NCBI RefSeq assembly: GCF_032854445.1
Contig: NW_027018495.1
Span: 1-21,066, forward strand
Direction of reading: 5' to 3'
DNA from: Liolophura sinensis
Lineage: Eukaryota; Mollusca; Polyplacophora; Chitonida; Chitonidae
Length of the DNA: 21,066 bases
Shown here in pieces: positions 1-10,429 of the stretch. Position numbers and translations under genes: made by a program. The notes under the pieces were generated by a model, which saw only the letters and a list, made by a program, of their open reading frames with translations, ran no database searches and was not told the DNA's origin. Each line of letters starts with the position of its first letter. The first letter of the stretch is position 1.

Positions 1-36
1 TTAGTATAGTTAACTTTTGACTATAAGTTATGTGCC
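1..36 (+). repeat. Tail of a preceding satellite unit
   Basis: The first 36 bases match the ends of the long units at 1134, 4844 and 6706, including the ttagtatagttaac variant. The left window edge therefore lies inside a long HOR-1 unit. Confidence 0.85.
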
Positions 37-586
37 CTTCGGTAGCCCAGAAGACGTCAAATCTTTGGGCTAAGCCCATTTAACTCACCCAGCAATTGCC
101 TTACTTCTAAGTGCAAGACAATCTCAATGTCTTTATCTACGTGTAGAAAAACCAGATCATTTGTACATAAAAAACACAAGGTACTTGATACAGTCTGCTG
201 TAAAAAGTACAACTGACTACAGACACACATCATTAAGGTGCCAAAAGATGCGGAATTGAGCCAGGCATCGGCAGCTGTTGAAAAATTGCAAATTTTCCGG
301 GTTTCCACGGAGTAAGAGCCGTTGCTACGCACGTGATTATGACATAAATGATCATTGAATTGTCACTACAGCCAAAAGTATTGGTCGGAGAGCAACGCGG
401 TTTGCACCATTCGATTTCTCGTCACAAAATACGTCGGATTAGCCTCTTACCAGCAGCAACTGGAACAGTTTTTCCACTTTTCCATTTTTACCTGGTCTTT
501 TTGTTAATTGAAATTGGCTACATTATACTCTGTACAATCGCGACTGGTCATTACTATATTCAACTTTTGACAATAAGTTATGTGCC
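37..586 (+). repeat. Satellite monomer 1 (HOR-1 unit 1)
   Basis: A 550-bp standard unit. Distinctive variants are accagatcattt, the cassette gactacagacacacatcatt at 212-231, ttttccggg, tttccacgg and acgcacg. The tgtac hairpin near its end is degraded (tatactctgtaca). Its HOR partner is the unit at 5,603. Confidence 0.93.
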
Positions 587-1133
587 CTTCGGTAGCCCAG
601 AAGACGTCAAATCTTTCGGCTAAGCCCATTTAACTCACCCAGCAATTGTCTTACTTCTAAGTGCAAGACAATCTCAATGTCTTTATCTACGTGTAGAAAA
701 CCACACCATTTGTACGTGAAAAAACACAAGGTACTTGATACAGTCTGCTGTAAAAAGTACAACTGAACACTGACCCACTTTAGTAAGGTGCCAAAAGATG
801 CGGAATTGAGCCAGGCATCGGCAGCTGTTGAAAAATTGCAAACATCCTTGGTTTCCATGGAGTAAGAGCCGTTGCTGTGCACGTGATTATGACATAAATG
901 ATCATTCAATTGTCGCTACAGCCAAAAGTATTGGTCGGAGAGCAACGCGGATTGCACCATTCCATTTCTCGTCACAAAATACGTCGATTAGCCTCTTACT
1001 AGTAGCACTGAACAGTTTTTCCACTTTTACATTTTTGCCTGGTCTTTTTGTTAATTGAAACGGGGCTACACTGTACTCTGTACAATCGCGACTGGTCATT
1101 ACTATATTCAACTTTTGACTATATGTTATGTGC
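587..1133 (+). repeat. Satellite monomer 2 (HOR-1 unit 2)
   Basis: A 547-bp standard unit with tttcggcta, a gtacgtgaa variant, the gaacactgaccc cassette and caaacatccttgg. It closely resembles the unit at 1,888 as well as its HOR partner at 6,153. Several one-base losses and gains (near 727, 986, 999 and 1,062) set it apart from that partner. Confidence 0.92.
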
Positions 1134-1887
1134 CTTCGGTAGCCCAGAAGACGTCAAATGTTTGGGCTAAGCCCATTTAACTCACCCAGCAATTGTCTTA
1201 CTTCTAAGTCGAAGACAATCTCAATGTCTTTATCTACGTGTAGAAAAACCACACCATTTGTACATGAAAAACACAAGGTACTTGATACAGTCTGCTGTAA
1301 AAAGTACAACTGACCACTGACCTACATTAATCAGGTGCCAAAAGATGCGAAATTGAGCCAGCATCGGCAGCTGTTAAAAAATTGCAAATTTTCCTGGTTT
1401 CCATGGAGTAAGAGCCGTGCTGGGCACGTGATTATATATCAATGATCATTGAATTGTCGCTACCATTTGTACATAAAAAACACAAGGTACTTGATACAGT
1501 CTGCTGTAAAAAGTACAACTGAACACTGACCCACTTCAGTAAAGTGCCAAAAGATGCGGAATTGAGCCAGCATCGGCAGCTGTGAAAAATTGCAAATTTC
1601 CCTGGTTTCCATGAGTAAGAGTCGTTGCTTTGCACGTGATTATGACATAAATGATCATTCAATTGTCACTACAGCCAAAAGTATTGTCGGAGAGCAACGC
1701 GGATTGCACCATTCGATTTCTCGTCACAAAATACGTCGGATTAGCCTCTTACTAGTAGCACTGGAACAATTTTTCCACTTTTGCATTTTTGCCTGGTCTT
1801 TTTGTTAGTTGAAATTGGCTACATGGTACTCTGTACAATCGCGACTGGTTATTAGTATAGTTAACTTTTGACTATAAGTTATGTGCC
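1134..1887 (+). repeat. Long satellite unit 3 with fusion junction (HOR-1 unit 3)
   Basis: A 754-bp unit. After gtcgctac (ending 1,463) the sequence jumps to catttgtacata, a motif that normally lies about 210 bases upstream in a monomer. The unit equals two monomers minus about 340 bp. The two 209-base halves around the junction differ: the first has the gaccactgaccta cassette, the second the gaacactgaccc cassette. It ends with the ttagtatagttaac variant. Confidence 0.92.
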
Positions 1888-2434
1888 CTTCGGTAGCCCA
1901 GAAGACGTCAAATCTTTGGGCTAAGCCCATTTAACTCACCCAGCAATTGCCTTACTTCTAAGTGCAAGACAATCTCAATGTCTTTATCTACGTGTAGAAA
2001 AACCACACCATTTGTACGTGAAAAACACAAGGTACTTGATACAGTCTGCTGTAAAAAGTACAACTGAACACTGACCCACTTCAGTAAGGTGCCAAAAGAT
2101 GCGGAATTGAGCCAGGCATCGGCAGCTGTTGAAAAATTGCAAACATCCTTGGTTTCCATGGAGTAAGAGCCGTTGCTGTGCACGTGATTATGACATAAAT
2201 GATCATTCAATTGTCGCTACAGCCAAAAGTATTGGTCGGAGAGCAACGCGGATTGCACCATTCCATTTCTCGTCACAAAATACGTCGGATTAGCCTCTTA
2301 CTAGTAGCACTGAACAGTTTTCCACTTTTACATTTTTGCCTCGTCTTTTTGTTAATTGAAACGGGCTACACTGTACTCTGTACAATCGCGACTGGTCATT
2401 ACTATATTCAACTTTTGACTATATGTTAAGTGCC
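1888..2434 (+). repeat. Satellite monomer 4 (HOR-1 unit 4)
   Basis: A 547-bp standard unit with gtacgtgaa, the gaacactgaccc cassette and caaacatccttgg, like the unit at 587. The private variant gcctcgtc replaces gcctggtc near 2,338. Its HOR partner is at 7,469. Confidence 0.92.
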
Positions 2435-3196
2435 CTTCGGTAGCCCAGAAGACGTCAAATGTTTGGGCTAAGCCCATTTAACTCACCCAGCAATTGTCTT
2501 ACTTCTAAGTCGAAGACAATCTCAATGTCTTTATCTACGTGTAGAAAAACCACACCATTTGTACATGAAAAACACAAGGTACTTGATACAGTCTGCTGTA
2601 AAAAGTACAACTGACCACTGACCTACATTAATCAGGTGCCAAAAGATGCGAAATTGAGCCAGGCATCAGCAGCTGTTAAAAAATTGCAAATTTCCCTGGT
2701 TTCCATGGAGTAAGAGCCGTTGCTGGGCACGTGATTATGATATCAATGATCATTGAATTGTCGCTACCATTTGTACATAAAAAACACAAGGTACTTGATA
2801 CAGTCTGCTGAAAAATGTACAACTGACCACAGACACACATCATTAAGGTGCCAAAAGATGCGGAATTGAGCCAGGCATCGGCAGCTGTTGACAAATTGCA
2901 AATTTCCCTGGTTTAAATGGAGTAAGAGCCGTTGCTGTGCACGTGATTATGACATAAATGATCATTCAATTGTCACTACAGCCAAAAGTATTGGTCGGAG
3001 AGCAACGCGGTTTGCACCATTCGATTTCTCGTCACAAAATACGTCGGATTAGCCTCTTACCAGCAGCACTGGAACAGTTTTTCCACTTTTGCATTTTTGC
3101 CTGGTCTTTTTGTTAATTGAAACCGGCTACACTGTACTCTGTACAATCGCGACTGGTCCATTACTATATTCAACTTTTGACAATTAGTCATGTGCC
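2435..3196 (+). repeat. Long satellite unit 5 with fusion junction (HOR-1 unit 5)
   Basis: A 762-bp unit preceded by the private tgttaagtg anchor variant. The fusion junction gctac/catttg lies at 2,767/2,768. The first part has the gaccactgaccta cassette. The second part has gctgaaaaatgtac, which breaks the 30-base palindrome, then gaccacagacac and ggtttaaatgg. The second part resembles the unit at 15,920. Its HOR partner is at 8,018. Confidence 0.92.
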
Positions 3197-3745
3197 CTTC
3201 GGTAGCCCAGAAGACCTGAAATCTTTGGGCCAAGCCCATTTAACTCACCCAGCAATTGTCTTACTTCTAAGTCCAAGACAATCTCAATGTCTTTATCTAC
3301 GTGTAGAAAAACCACACCATTTGTACATAAAAAACACAAGGTACTTGATACAGTCTGCTGTAAAAAGTACAACTAAACACTGACCCACATTTATAAGGTG
3401 CCAAAAGATGCGGAATTGGGCCAGGCATCGGCAGCTGTTAAAAATTTGCAAATATCCCTGGTTTCCATGGAGTAAGAGCCGTTGCTGTGCACGTGATTAT
3501 GACATAAATGATCATTCAATTGTCGCTACAGCCAAAAGTATTGGTCGGAGAGCAACGCGGATGGCACCATTCGATTTCTCGTCACAAAATACGTCGGATT
3601 AGCCTCTTACCAGTAGCACTGGAACAGTTTTTCCACTTTTGCATTTTTGCCTGGTCTTTTTGTTAATTGAAATCGGCTACACTGTACTCTGTACAATCGC
3701 GACTGGTCATTACTATATTCAACTTTTGACTATAAGTTATGTGCC
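3197..3745 (+). repeat. Satellite monomer 6 (HOR-1 unit 6)
   Basis: A 549-bp standard unit with gacctgaaatc, gggccaagccc, the aaacactgacccacatttat cassette linked to aattgggcc, and private gcggatggc. Its counterpart in HOR-1 copy B is absent from the window. Confidence 0.92.
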
Positions 3746-4294
3746 CTTCGGTAGCCCAGAAGACCTCAAATCTTTGGGCTAAACCCATTTAACTCACCCA
3801 GCAATTGCCTTACTTCTAAGTGCAAGACAATCTCAATGTCTTTATCTACGTGTAGAAAATTCACACCATTTGTACATGAAAAACACAAGGTACTTGATAC
3901 AGTCTGCTGTAAAAAGTACAACTGAACACTGACCCACTTCAGTAAGGTGCCAAAAGATGCGGAATTGAGCCAGGCATCGGCAGCTGTTGAAAAATTGCAA
4001 ATTTCCCTGGTTTCCATGGAGTAAGAGCCGTTGCTGGGCACGTGATTATGACATCAATTATCATTGAATTGTCACTACAGCCAAAAGTATTGGTCGGAGA
4101 GCAACGCGGTTTGCACCATTCGATTTGCCGTCACAAAATACGTCGGATTAGCCTCTTACCAGCAGCACTGGAACAGTTTTTCCACTTTTGCATTTTTACC
4201 TGGTCTTTTTGTTAATTGAAATCGGCTACACTGTACTCTGTACAATCGCGACTGGTCATTACTATATTCAACTTTTGACTATATGTTATGTGCC
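3746..4294 (+). repeat. Satellite monomer 7 (HOR-1 unit 7)
   Basis: A 549-bp standard unit with gacctcaaatc, gaaaattcacacc and catcaattatcatt, which disrupts the 10-base palindrome, and the gccgtcac form. No HOR partner lies in the window. Confidence 0.92.
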
Positions 4295-4843
4295 CTTCGG
4301 TAGCCCAGACGACGCCAAATCTTTGGGCTAAGCCCATTTAACTCACCCAGCAATTGCCTTACTTCTAATTCGAAGACAATCTGATTGTCTTTATCTACGT
4401 GTAGAAAAACCACACCATTTGTACATGAAAAACACAAGGTACTTGAAACAGTCTGCTGTAAAAAGTACAACTGAACACTGACCCACTTCAGTAAGGTGCC
4501 AAAAGATGCGGAATTGAGCCAGGCATCGGCAGCTGTCAAAAAATTGCAAATTTCCCTGGTTTCCATGGAGTAAGAGCCGTTGCTACGCACGGGATTATGA
4601 CATAAATGATCATTCAATTGTCGCTACAGCCAAAAGTATTGGTCGGAGAGCAACGCGGATTGCACCATTCCATTTCTCGTCACAAAATACGTCGGATTAG
4701 CCTCTTACTAGTAGCACTGGAACAGTTTTTCCACTTTTACATTTTTGCCTGGTCTTTTTGTTAATTGAAACGGGCTACACTGTACTCTGTACAATCGCGA
4801 CTGGTCATTACTATATTCAACTTTTGACTATATGTTATGTGCC
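4295..4843 (+). repeat. Satellite monomer 8 (HOR-1 unit 8)
   Basis: A 549-bp standard unit with private cagacgacgcc, aattcgaag, ctgattgtc and cacgggatt. Its second half (gtcgctac, gcggattgc, gaaacgggc, tatatgttatg) matches the units at 587 and 1,888. Confidence 0.92.
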
Positions 4844-5602
4844 CTTCGGTAGCCCAGAAGACGTCAAATGTTTGGGCTAAGCCCATTTAACTCACCCAGC
4901 AATTGTCTTACTTCTAAGTCAAAGACAATCTCAATGTCTTTATCTACGTGTAGAAAAACCACACCATTTGTACATGAAAAACACAAGGTACTTGATACAG
5001 TCTGCTGTAAAAAGTACAACTGACCACTGACCTACATTAATCAGGTGCCAAAAGATGCGAATTGAGCCAGGCATCGGCAGCTGTTAAAAAATTGCAAATT
5101 TCCCTGGTTTCCATGGAGTAAGAGCCGTTGCTGGGCACGTGATTATGATATCAATGATCATTGAATTGTCGCTACCATTTGTACATAAAAAACACAAGGT
5201 ACTTGATACAGTCTGCTGTAAAAAGTACAACTGAACACTGACCCACTTCAGTAAAGTGCCAAAAGATGCGGAATTGAGCCAGGCATCGGCAGCTGTTGAA
5301 AAATTGCAAATTTCCCTGGTTTCCATGGAGTAAGAGCCGTTGCTTTGCACGTGATTATGACATAAATGATCATTCAATTGTCACTACAGCCAAAAGTATT
5401 GGTCGGAGAGCAACGCGGATTGCACCATTCGATTTCTCGTCACAAAATACGTCGGATTAGCCTCTTACTAGTAGCACTGGAACAATTTTTCCACTTTTGC
5501 ATTTTTGCCTGGTCTTTTTGTTAGTTGAAATTGGCTACATGGTACTCTGTACAATCGCGACTGGTTATTAGTATAGTTAACTTTTGACTATAAGTTATGT
5601 GC
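4844..5602 (+). repeat. Long satellite unit 9 with fusion junction (HOR-1 unit 9)
   Basis: A 759-bp unit, a close relative of the long units at 1,134 and 6,706. It shares the same cassette order (gaccactgaccta, then gaacactgaccc), the same junction (5,175/5,176) and the same ttagtatagttaac tail. It ends HOR-1 copy A. Confidence 0.92.
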
Positions 5603-6152
5603 CTTCGGTAGCCCAGAAGACGTCAAATCTTTGGGCTAAGCCCATTTAACTCACCCAGCAATTGCCTTACTTCTAAGTGCAAGACAATCTCAATGTCTTT
5701 ATCTACGTGTAGAAAAACCAGATCATTTGTACATAAAAAACACAAGGTACTTGATACAGTCTGCTGTAAAAAGTACAACTGACTACAGACACACATCATT
5801 AAGGTGCCAAAAGTTATGCGGAATTGAGCCAGGCATCGGCAGCTGTTGAAAAATTGCAAATTTTCCGGGTTCCATGGAGTAAGAGCCGTTGCTACGCACG
5901 TGATTATGACATAAATGATCATTGAATTGTCACTACAGCCAAAAGTATGGTCGGAGAGCAACGCGGGTTTTGCACCATTCGATTTCTCGTCACAAATACG
6001 TCGGATTAGCCTCTTACCAGCAGCAACTGGAACAGTTTTTCCACTTTTCCATTTTTACCTGGTCTTTTTGTTAATGAAATTGGCTACATTATACTCTGTA
6101 CAATCGCGACTGGTCATTACTATATTCAACTTTTGACAATAAGTTATGTGCC
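5603..6152 (+). repeat. Satellite monomer 10 (HOR-1 copy B unit 1)
   Basis: A 550-bp partner of monomer 1, with the same accagatc and ttttccggg variants. It carries a cluster of small indels (aaagttatgcgg near 5,815, gtatggtcgg near 5,946, gcgggttttgc near 5,966, cacaaatacg near 5,992, gttaatgaaa near 6,071) that look like sequencing errors. Confidence 0.92.
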
Positions 6153-6705
6153 CTCGGGTAGCCCAGAAGACGTCAAATCTTTCGGCTAAGCCCATTTAAC
6201 TCACCCAGCAATTGTCTTACTTCTAAGTGCAAGACAATCTCAATGTCTTTATCTACGTGTAGAAAAACCACACCATTTGTACGTGAAAAACACAAGGTAC
6301 TTGATACAGTCTGCTGTAAAAAGTACAAACTGAACACTGACCCACTTTAGTAAGGTGCCAAAAGATGCGGAATTGAGCCAGGCATCGGCAGCTGTTGAAA
6401 AATTGCAAACATCCTTGGTTTCCATGGAGTAAGAGCCGTTGCTGTGCACGTGATTATGACATAAATGATCATTCAATTGTCGCTACAGCCCAAAAGTATT
6501 GGTCGGAGAGCAACGCGGATTGCACCATTCCATTTCTCGTCACAAAATACGTCGGATTAGCCTCTTACTAGTAGCACTGGAACAGTTTTTCCACTTTTAC
6601 ATTTTTGCCTGGTCTTTTTGTTAATTGAAACGGGCTACACAGTACTCTGTACAATCGCGGACCTGGTCATTACTATATTCAACTTTTGACTATATGTTAT
6701 GTGCC
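6153..6705 (+). repeat. Satellite monomer 11 (HOR-1 copy B unit 2)
   Basis: A 553-bp partner of monomer 2, with tttcggcta and caaacatccttgg. Its anchor is altered (ccctcgggtag). Extra bases occur near 6,328, 6,486 and 6,659-6,664. Confidence 0.9.
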
Positions 6706-7468
6706 CTTCGGTAGCCCAGAAGACGTCAAATGTTTGGGCTAAGCCCATTTAACTCACCCAGCAATTCGTCTTACTTCTAAGTCGAAGACAATCTCAATGT
6801 CCTTTATCTACGTGTAGAAAAACCACACATTTGTACATGAAAAAACACAAGGTACTTGATACAGTCTGCTGTAAAAAGTACAACTGAACCACTGACCTAC
6901 ATTAATCAGGTGCCAAAAGATGCGAAATTGAGCCAGGCATCGGCAGCTGTAAAAAATTGCAAATTTCCCTGGTTTCCATGGAGTAAGAGCCGTTGCTGGG
7001 CACGTGATTATGATATCAATGATCATTGAATTGTCGCTACCATTTGTACATAAAAAACACAAGGTACTTGATACAGTCTGCTGTAAAAAGTACAACTGAA
7101 CACTGACCCACTTCAGTAAAGTGCCAAAAGATGCGGAATTGAGCCAGGCATCGGCAGCTGTTGAAAAATTGCAAATTTCCCTGGTTTCCATGGAGTAAGA
7201 GTCGTTGCTTTGCACGTGATTATGACATAAATGATCATTCAATTGTCACTACAGCCAAAAGTATTGGTCGGAGAGCAACGCGGATTGCACCATTCGATTT
7301 CTCGTCACAAAATACGTCGGATTAGCCTCTTACTAGTAGCACTGGAACAATTTTTCCACTTTTGCATTTTTGCCTGGTCTTTTTGTTAGTTGAAATTGGC
7401 TACATGGTACTCTGTACAATCGCGACTGGTTATTAGTATAGTTAACTTTTGACTATAAGTTATGTGCC
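6706..7468 (+). repeat. Long satellite unit 12 with fusion junction (HOR-1 copy B unit 3)
   Basis: A 763-bp partner of the long unit at 1,134, with the junction at 7,040/7,041 and the ttagtatagttaac tail. Single-base gains or losses cluster at 6,767-6,950. Confidence 0.92.
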
Positions 7469-8017
7469 CTTCGGTAGCCCAGAAGACGTCAAATCTTTGG
7501 GCTAAGCCCATTTAACTCACCCAGCAATTGCCTTACTTCTAAGTGCAAGACAATCTCAATGTCTTTATCTACGTGTAGAAAAACCACACCATTTGTACGT
7601 GAAAAACACAAGGTACTTGATACAGTCTGCTGTAAAAAGTACAACTGAACACTGACCCACTTCAGTAAGGTGCCAAAAGATGCGGAATTGAGCCAGGCAT
7701 CGGCAGCTGTTGAAAAATTGCAAACATCCTTGGTTTCCATGGAGTAAGAGCCGTTGCTGTGCACGTGATTATGACATAAATGATCATTCAATTGTCGCTA
7801 CAGCCAAAAGTATTGGTCGGAGAGCAACGCGGATTGCACCATTCCATTTCTCGTCACAAAATACGTCGGATTAGCCTCTTACTAGTAGCACTGGAACAGT
7901 TTTTCCACTTTTACATTTTTGCCTCGTCTTTTTGTTAATTGAAACGGGCTACACTGTACTCTGTACAATCGCGACTGGTCATTACTATATTCAACTTTTG
8001 ACTATATGTTAAGTGCC
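7469..8017 (+). repeat. Satellite monomer 13 (HOR-1 copy B unit 4)
   Basis: A 549-bp partner of monomer 4, sharing the private gcctcgtc variant. It has almost no differences from it beyond a few one-base indels. Confidence 0.93.
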
Positions 8018-8780
8018 CTTCGGTAGCCCAGAAGACGTCAAATGTTTGGGCTAAGCCCATTTAACTCACCCAGCAATTGTCTTACTTCTAAGTCGAAGAC
8101 AATCTCAATGTCTTTATCTACGTGTAGAAAAAACCACACCATTTGTACATGAAAAACACAAGGTACTTGATACAGTCTGCTGTAAAAAGTACAACTGACC
8201 ACTGACCTACATTAATCAGGTGCCAAAAGATGCGAAATTGAGCCAGGCATCAGCAGCTGTTAAAAAATTGCAAATTTCCCTGGTTTCCATGGAGTAAGAG
8301 CCGTTGCTGGGCACGTGATTATGATATCAATGATCATTGAATTGTCGCTACCATTTGTACATAAAAAACACAAGGTACTTGATACAGTCTGCTGAAAAAT
8401 GTACAACTGACCACAGACACACATCATTAAGGTGCCAAAAGATGCGGAATTGAGCCAGGCATCGGCAGCTGTTGAAAAATTGCAAATTTCCCTGGTTTAA
8501 ATGGAGTAAGAGCCGTTGCTGTGCACGTGATTATGACATAAATGATCATTCAATTGTCACTACAGCCAAAAGTATTGGTCGGAGAGCAACGCGGTTTGCA
8601 CCATTCGATTTCTCGTCACAAAATACGTCGGATTAGCCTATTACCAGCAGCAACTGGAACAGTTTTTCCACTTTTGCATTTTTACCTGGTCTTTTTGTTA
8701 ATTGAAACCGGCTACACTGTACTCTGTACAATTGCGACTGGTCATTACTATATTCAACTTTTGACTATAAGTTATGTGCC
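8018..8780 (+). repeat. Long satellite unit 14 with fusion junction (HOR-1 copy B unit 5)
   Basis: A 763-bp partner of the long unit at 2,435 up to about 8,640, with the junction at 8,351/8,352 and the same gctgaaaaatgtac lesion. Beyond 8,640 it follows the monomer at 15,920 instead (gcctattacc, acctggtc, gaaaccggc, acaattgcg). Confidence 0.9.
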
Positions 8781-9329
8781 CTTCGGTAGCCCAGAAGACG
8801 TCAAATGTTTGGGCTAAGCCAATTTAACTCACCCAACAATTGTCTTACTTCTAAGTCCAAGACAATCTCAATGTCTTTATCTACGTGTAGAAAAACCACA
8901 CCATTTGTACATAAAAAACACAAGGTACTTGATACAGTCTGCTGTAAAAAGTACAACTGACCACAGACCCACATGAATAAGATGCCAAAAGATGCGGAAT
9001 TGAGCCAGGCATCGGCAGCTGTTGAAAAATTGCAAATTTCCCTTGTTTCCATGGAGTAAGAGCCGTTGCTGTGCACGTGATTATGACATAAATGATCATT
9101 CAATTGTCGCTACAGCCAAAAGTATTGGTCGGAGAGCAACGCGGTTTGCACCATTCGATTTGACGTCACAAAATACGTCGGATTAGCCTCCTACTAGTAG
9201 CACTGGAACAGTTTTTCCACTTTTGCATTTTTGCCTGGTCTTTTTGTTAATTGAAATCGGCTACACTGTACTCTCTACAATCGCGACTGGTCATTACTAT
9301 ATTCAACTTTTGACAATAAGTTATGTGCT
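8781..9329 (+). repeat. Satellite monomer 15
   Basis: A 549-bp standard unit with cccaacaattg, the gaccacagacccacatgaat cassette followed by aagatgcc, and a perfect TGACGTCA at 9,161-9,168. Its first 205 bases match the last 205 bases of the window with two substitutions. Confidence 0.93.
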
Positions 9330-9880
9330 CTTCGGTAGCCCAGAAGACGTCAAATCTTTGGGCCAAGCCCATTTAACTCACCCAGCAATTGTCTTACTTC
9401 TAAGTCGAAGACAATCTCAAGGTCTTTATCTACGTGTAGAAAAAACCACACCATTTGTACATAAAAAACACAAGGTACTTGATACAGTCTGCTGTAAAAA
9501 GTACAACTAAACACTGACCCACTTCAGTAAGGTGCCAAAAGATGCGGAATTGGGCCAGGCATCGGCAGCTGTTGAAAAATTGCAAATTTCCCTGGTTTAA
9601 ATGGAGTAAGAGCCGTTGCTGTGCACGTGATTATGACATAAATGATCATTCAATTGTCACTACAGCCAAAAGTATTGGTCGGAGAGCAACGCGGTTTGCA
9701 CCATTCGATTTGCCGTCACAAAATACGTTGGATTAGCCTCTTACCAGCAGCAATTGGAACAGTTTTTCCACTTTTGCATTTTTACCTGGTCTTTTTGTTA
9801 ATTGAAATCGGCTACACTGTACTCTGTACAATCGCGACTGGTCATTACTATATTCAACTTTTGACTATAAGTTATGTGCC
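9330..9880 (+). repeat. Satellite monomer 16
   Basis: A 551-bp standard unit with the anchor variant gctcttcgg, the aaacactgacccacttcagt cassette linked to aattgggcc, ggtttaaatgg and caattgg. The cassette looks like a hybrid of two other allelic forms. Confidence 0.92.
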
Positions 9881-10429
9881 CTTCGGTAGCCCAGAAGACG
9901 TCAAATCTTTGGGCTAAGCCCATTTAACTCACCCAACAATTGTCTTACTTCTAAGTCGAAGACAATCTCAATGTCTTTATCTACGTGTAGAAAAACCACA
10001 CCATTTGTACATAAAAAACACAAGATACTTGATACAGTCTGCTGTAAAAAGTACAACTGACCACAGACCCACATGAAAAAGATGCCAAAAGATGCGGAAT
10101 TGAGCCATGTATCGGCAGCTGTTAAAAAATTGCAAATTTCCCTGGTTTCCATGGAGTAAGAGCCGCTGCTGTGCACGTGATTATGACATAAATGATCATT
10201 CAATTGTCGCTACAGCCAAAAGTCTTGGTCGGAGAGCAACGCGGTTTGCACCATTCGATTTGTCGTCACAAAATACGTCGGATTAGCCTCTTACCAGCAG
10301 CACTGGAACAATTTTTCCACTTTTGCATTTTTGCCTGGTCTTTTTGTAAATTGAAATCGGCTACACTGTACTATGTACCATAGCGACTGGTCATTACTAT
10401 ATTCAACTTTTGACTATATGTTATGTGCC
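9881..10429 (+). repeat. Satellite monomer 17
   Basis: A 549-bp standard unit with the gaccacagacccacatgaaa cassette, private agccatgtatc, gccgctgctg and agtcttgg. Private ctatgtaccatag at 10,371-10,383 replaces the usual ctctgtacaatcg. Confidence 0.92.

Larger units (their letters stand above)
37..5602 (+). repeat. HOR-1 copy A, nine units, about 5,566 bp
   Basis: The anchors at 37, 587, 1134, 1888 and 2435 match in order the anchors at 5603, 6153, 6706, 7469 and 8018, a shift of 5,566-5,583 bp. Private variants match too: accagatc and ttttccggg in the first unit, tttcggcta in the second, and tgttaagtg at the anchor of the fifth. The copy holds six standard units (37, 587, 1888, 3197, 3746, 4295) and three long ones (1134, 2435, 4844). 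The 36 bases before it carry the ttagtatagttaac variant found only after the long units of 1134, 4844 and 6706, so the HOR very probably continues to the left. Confidence 0.88.
5603..8640 (+). repeat. HOR-1 copy B, incomplete
   Basis: This stretch repeats units one to five of HOR-1 copy A, including both long units with their fusion junctions. The match is nearly complete apart from many one-base indels. It breaks near 8,640: copy A reads cctcttacc with a short cagcagcactgg form, whereas here cctattacc is followed by the cagcagcaactgg form. From there the sequence resembles the tail of the unit at 15,920. The monomer that follows (8,781) is not the sixth HOR-1 unit, so the second copy is truncated or recombined. 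Confidence 0.83.

Noticed and set aside
1849-1870. ttagtatagttaac as an insertion or attachment site
   Set aside because: It is a set of substitutions in the normal tactatattcaac segment, found only at the ends of three related long units and at the window start, so it is a lineage marker.
6808-7242. Minus-strand open frame of 144 codons across a fusion junction
   Set aside because: It exists because single-base indels and the junction join two repeat frames. Sister long units at 1,134 and 4,844 do not keep it.
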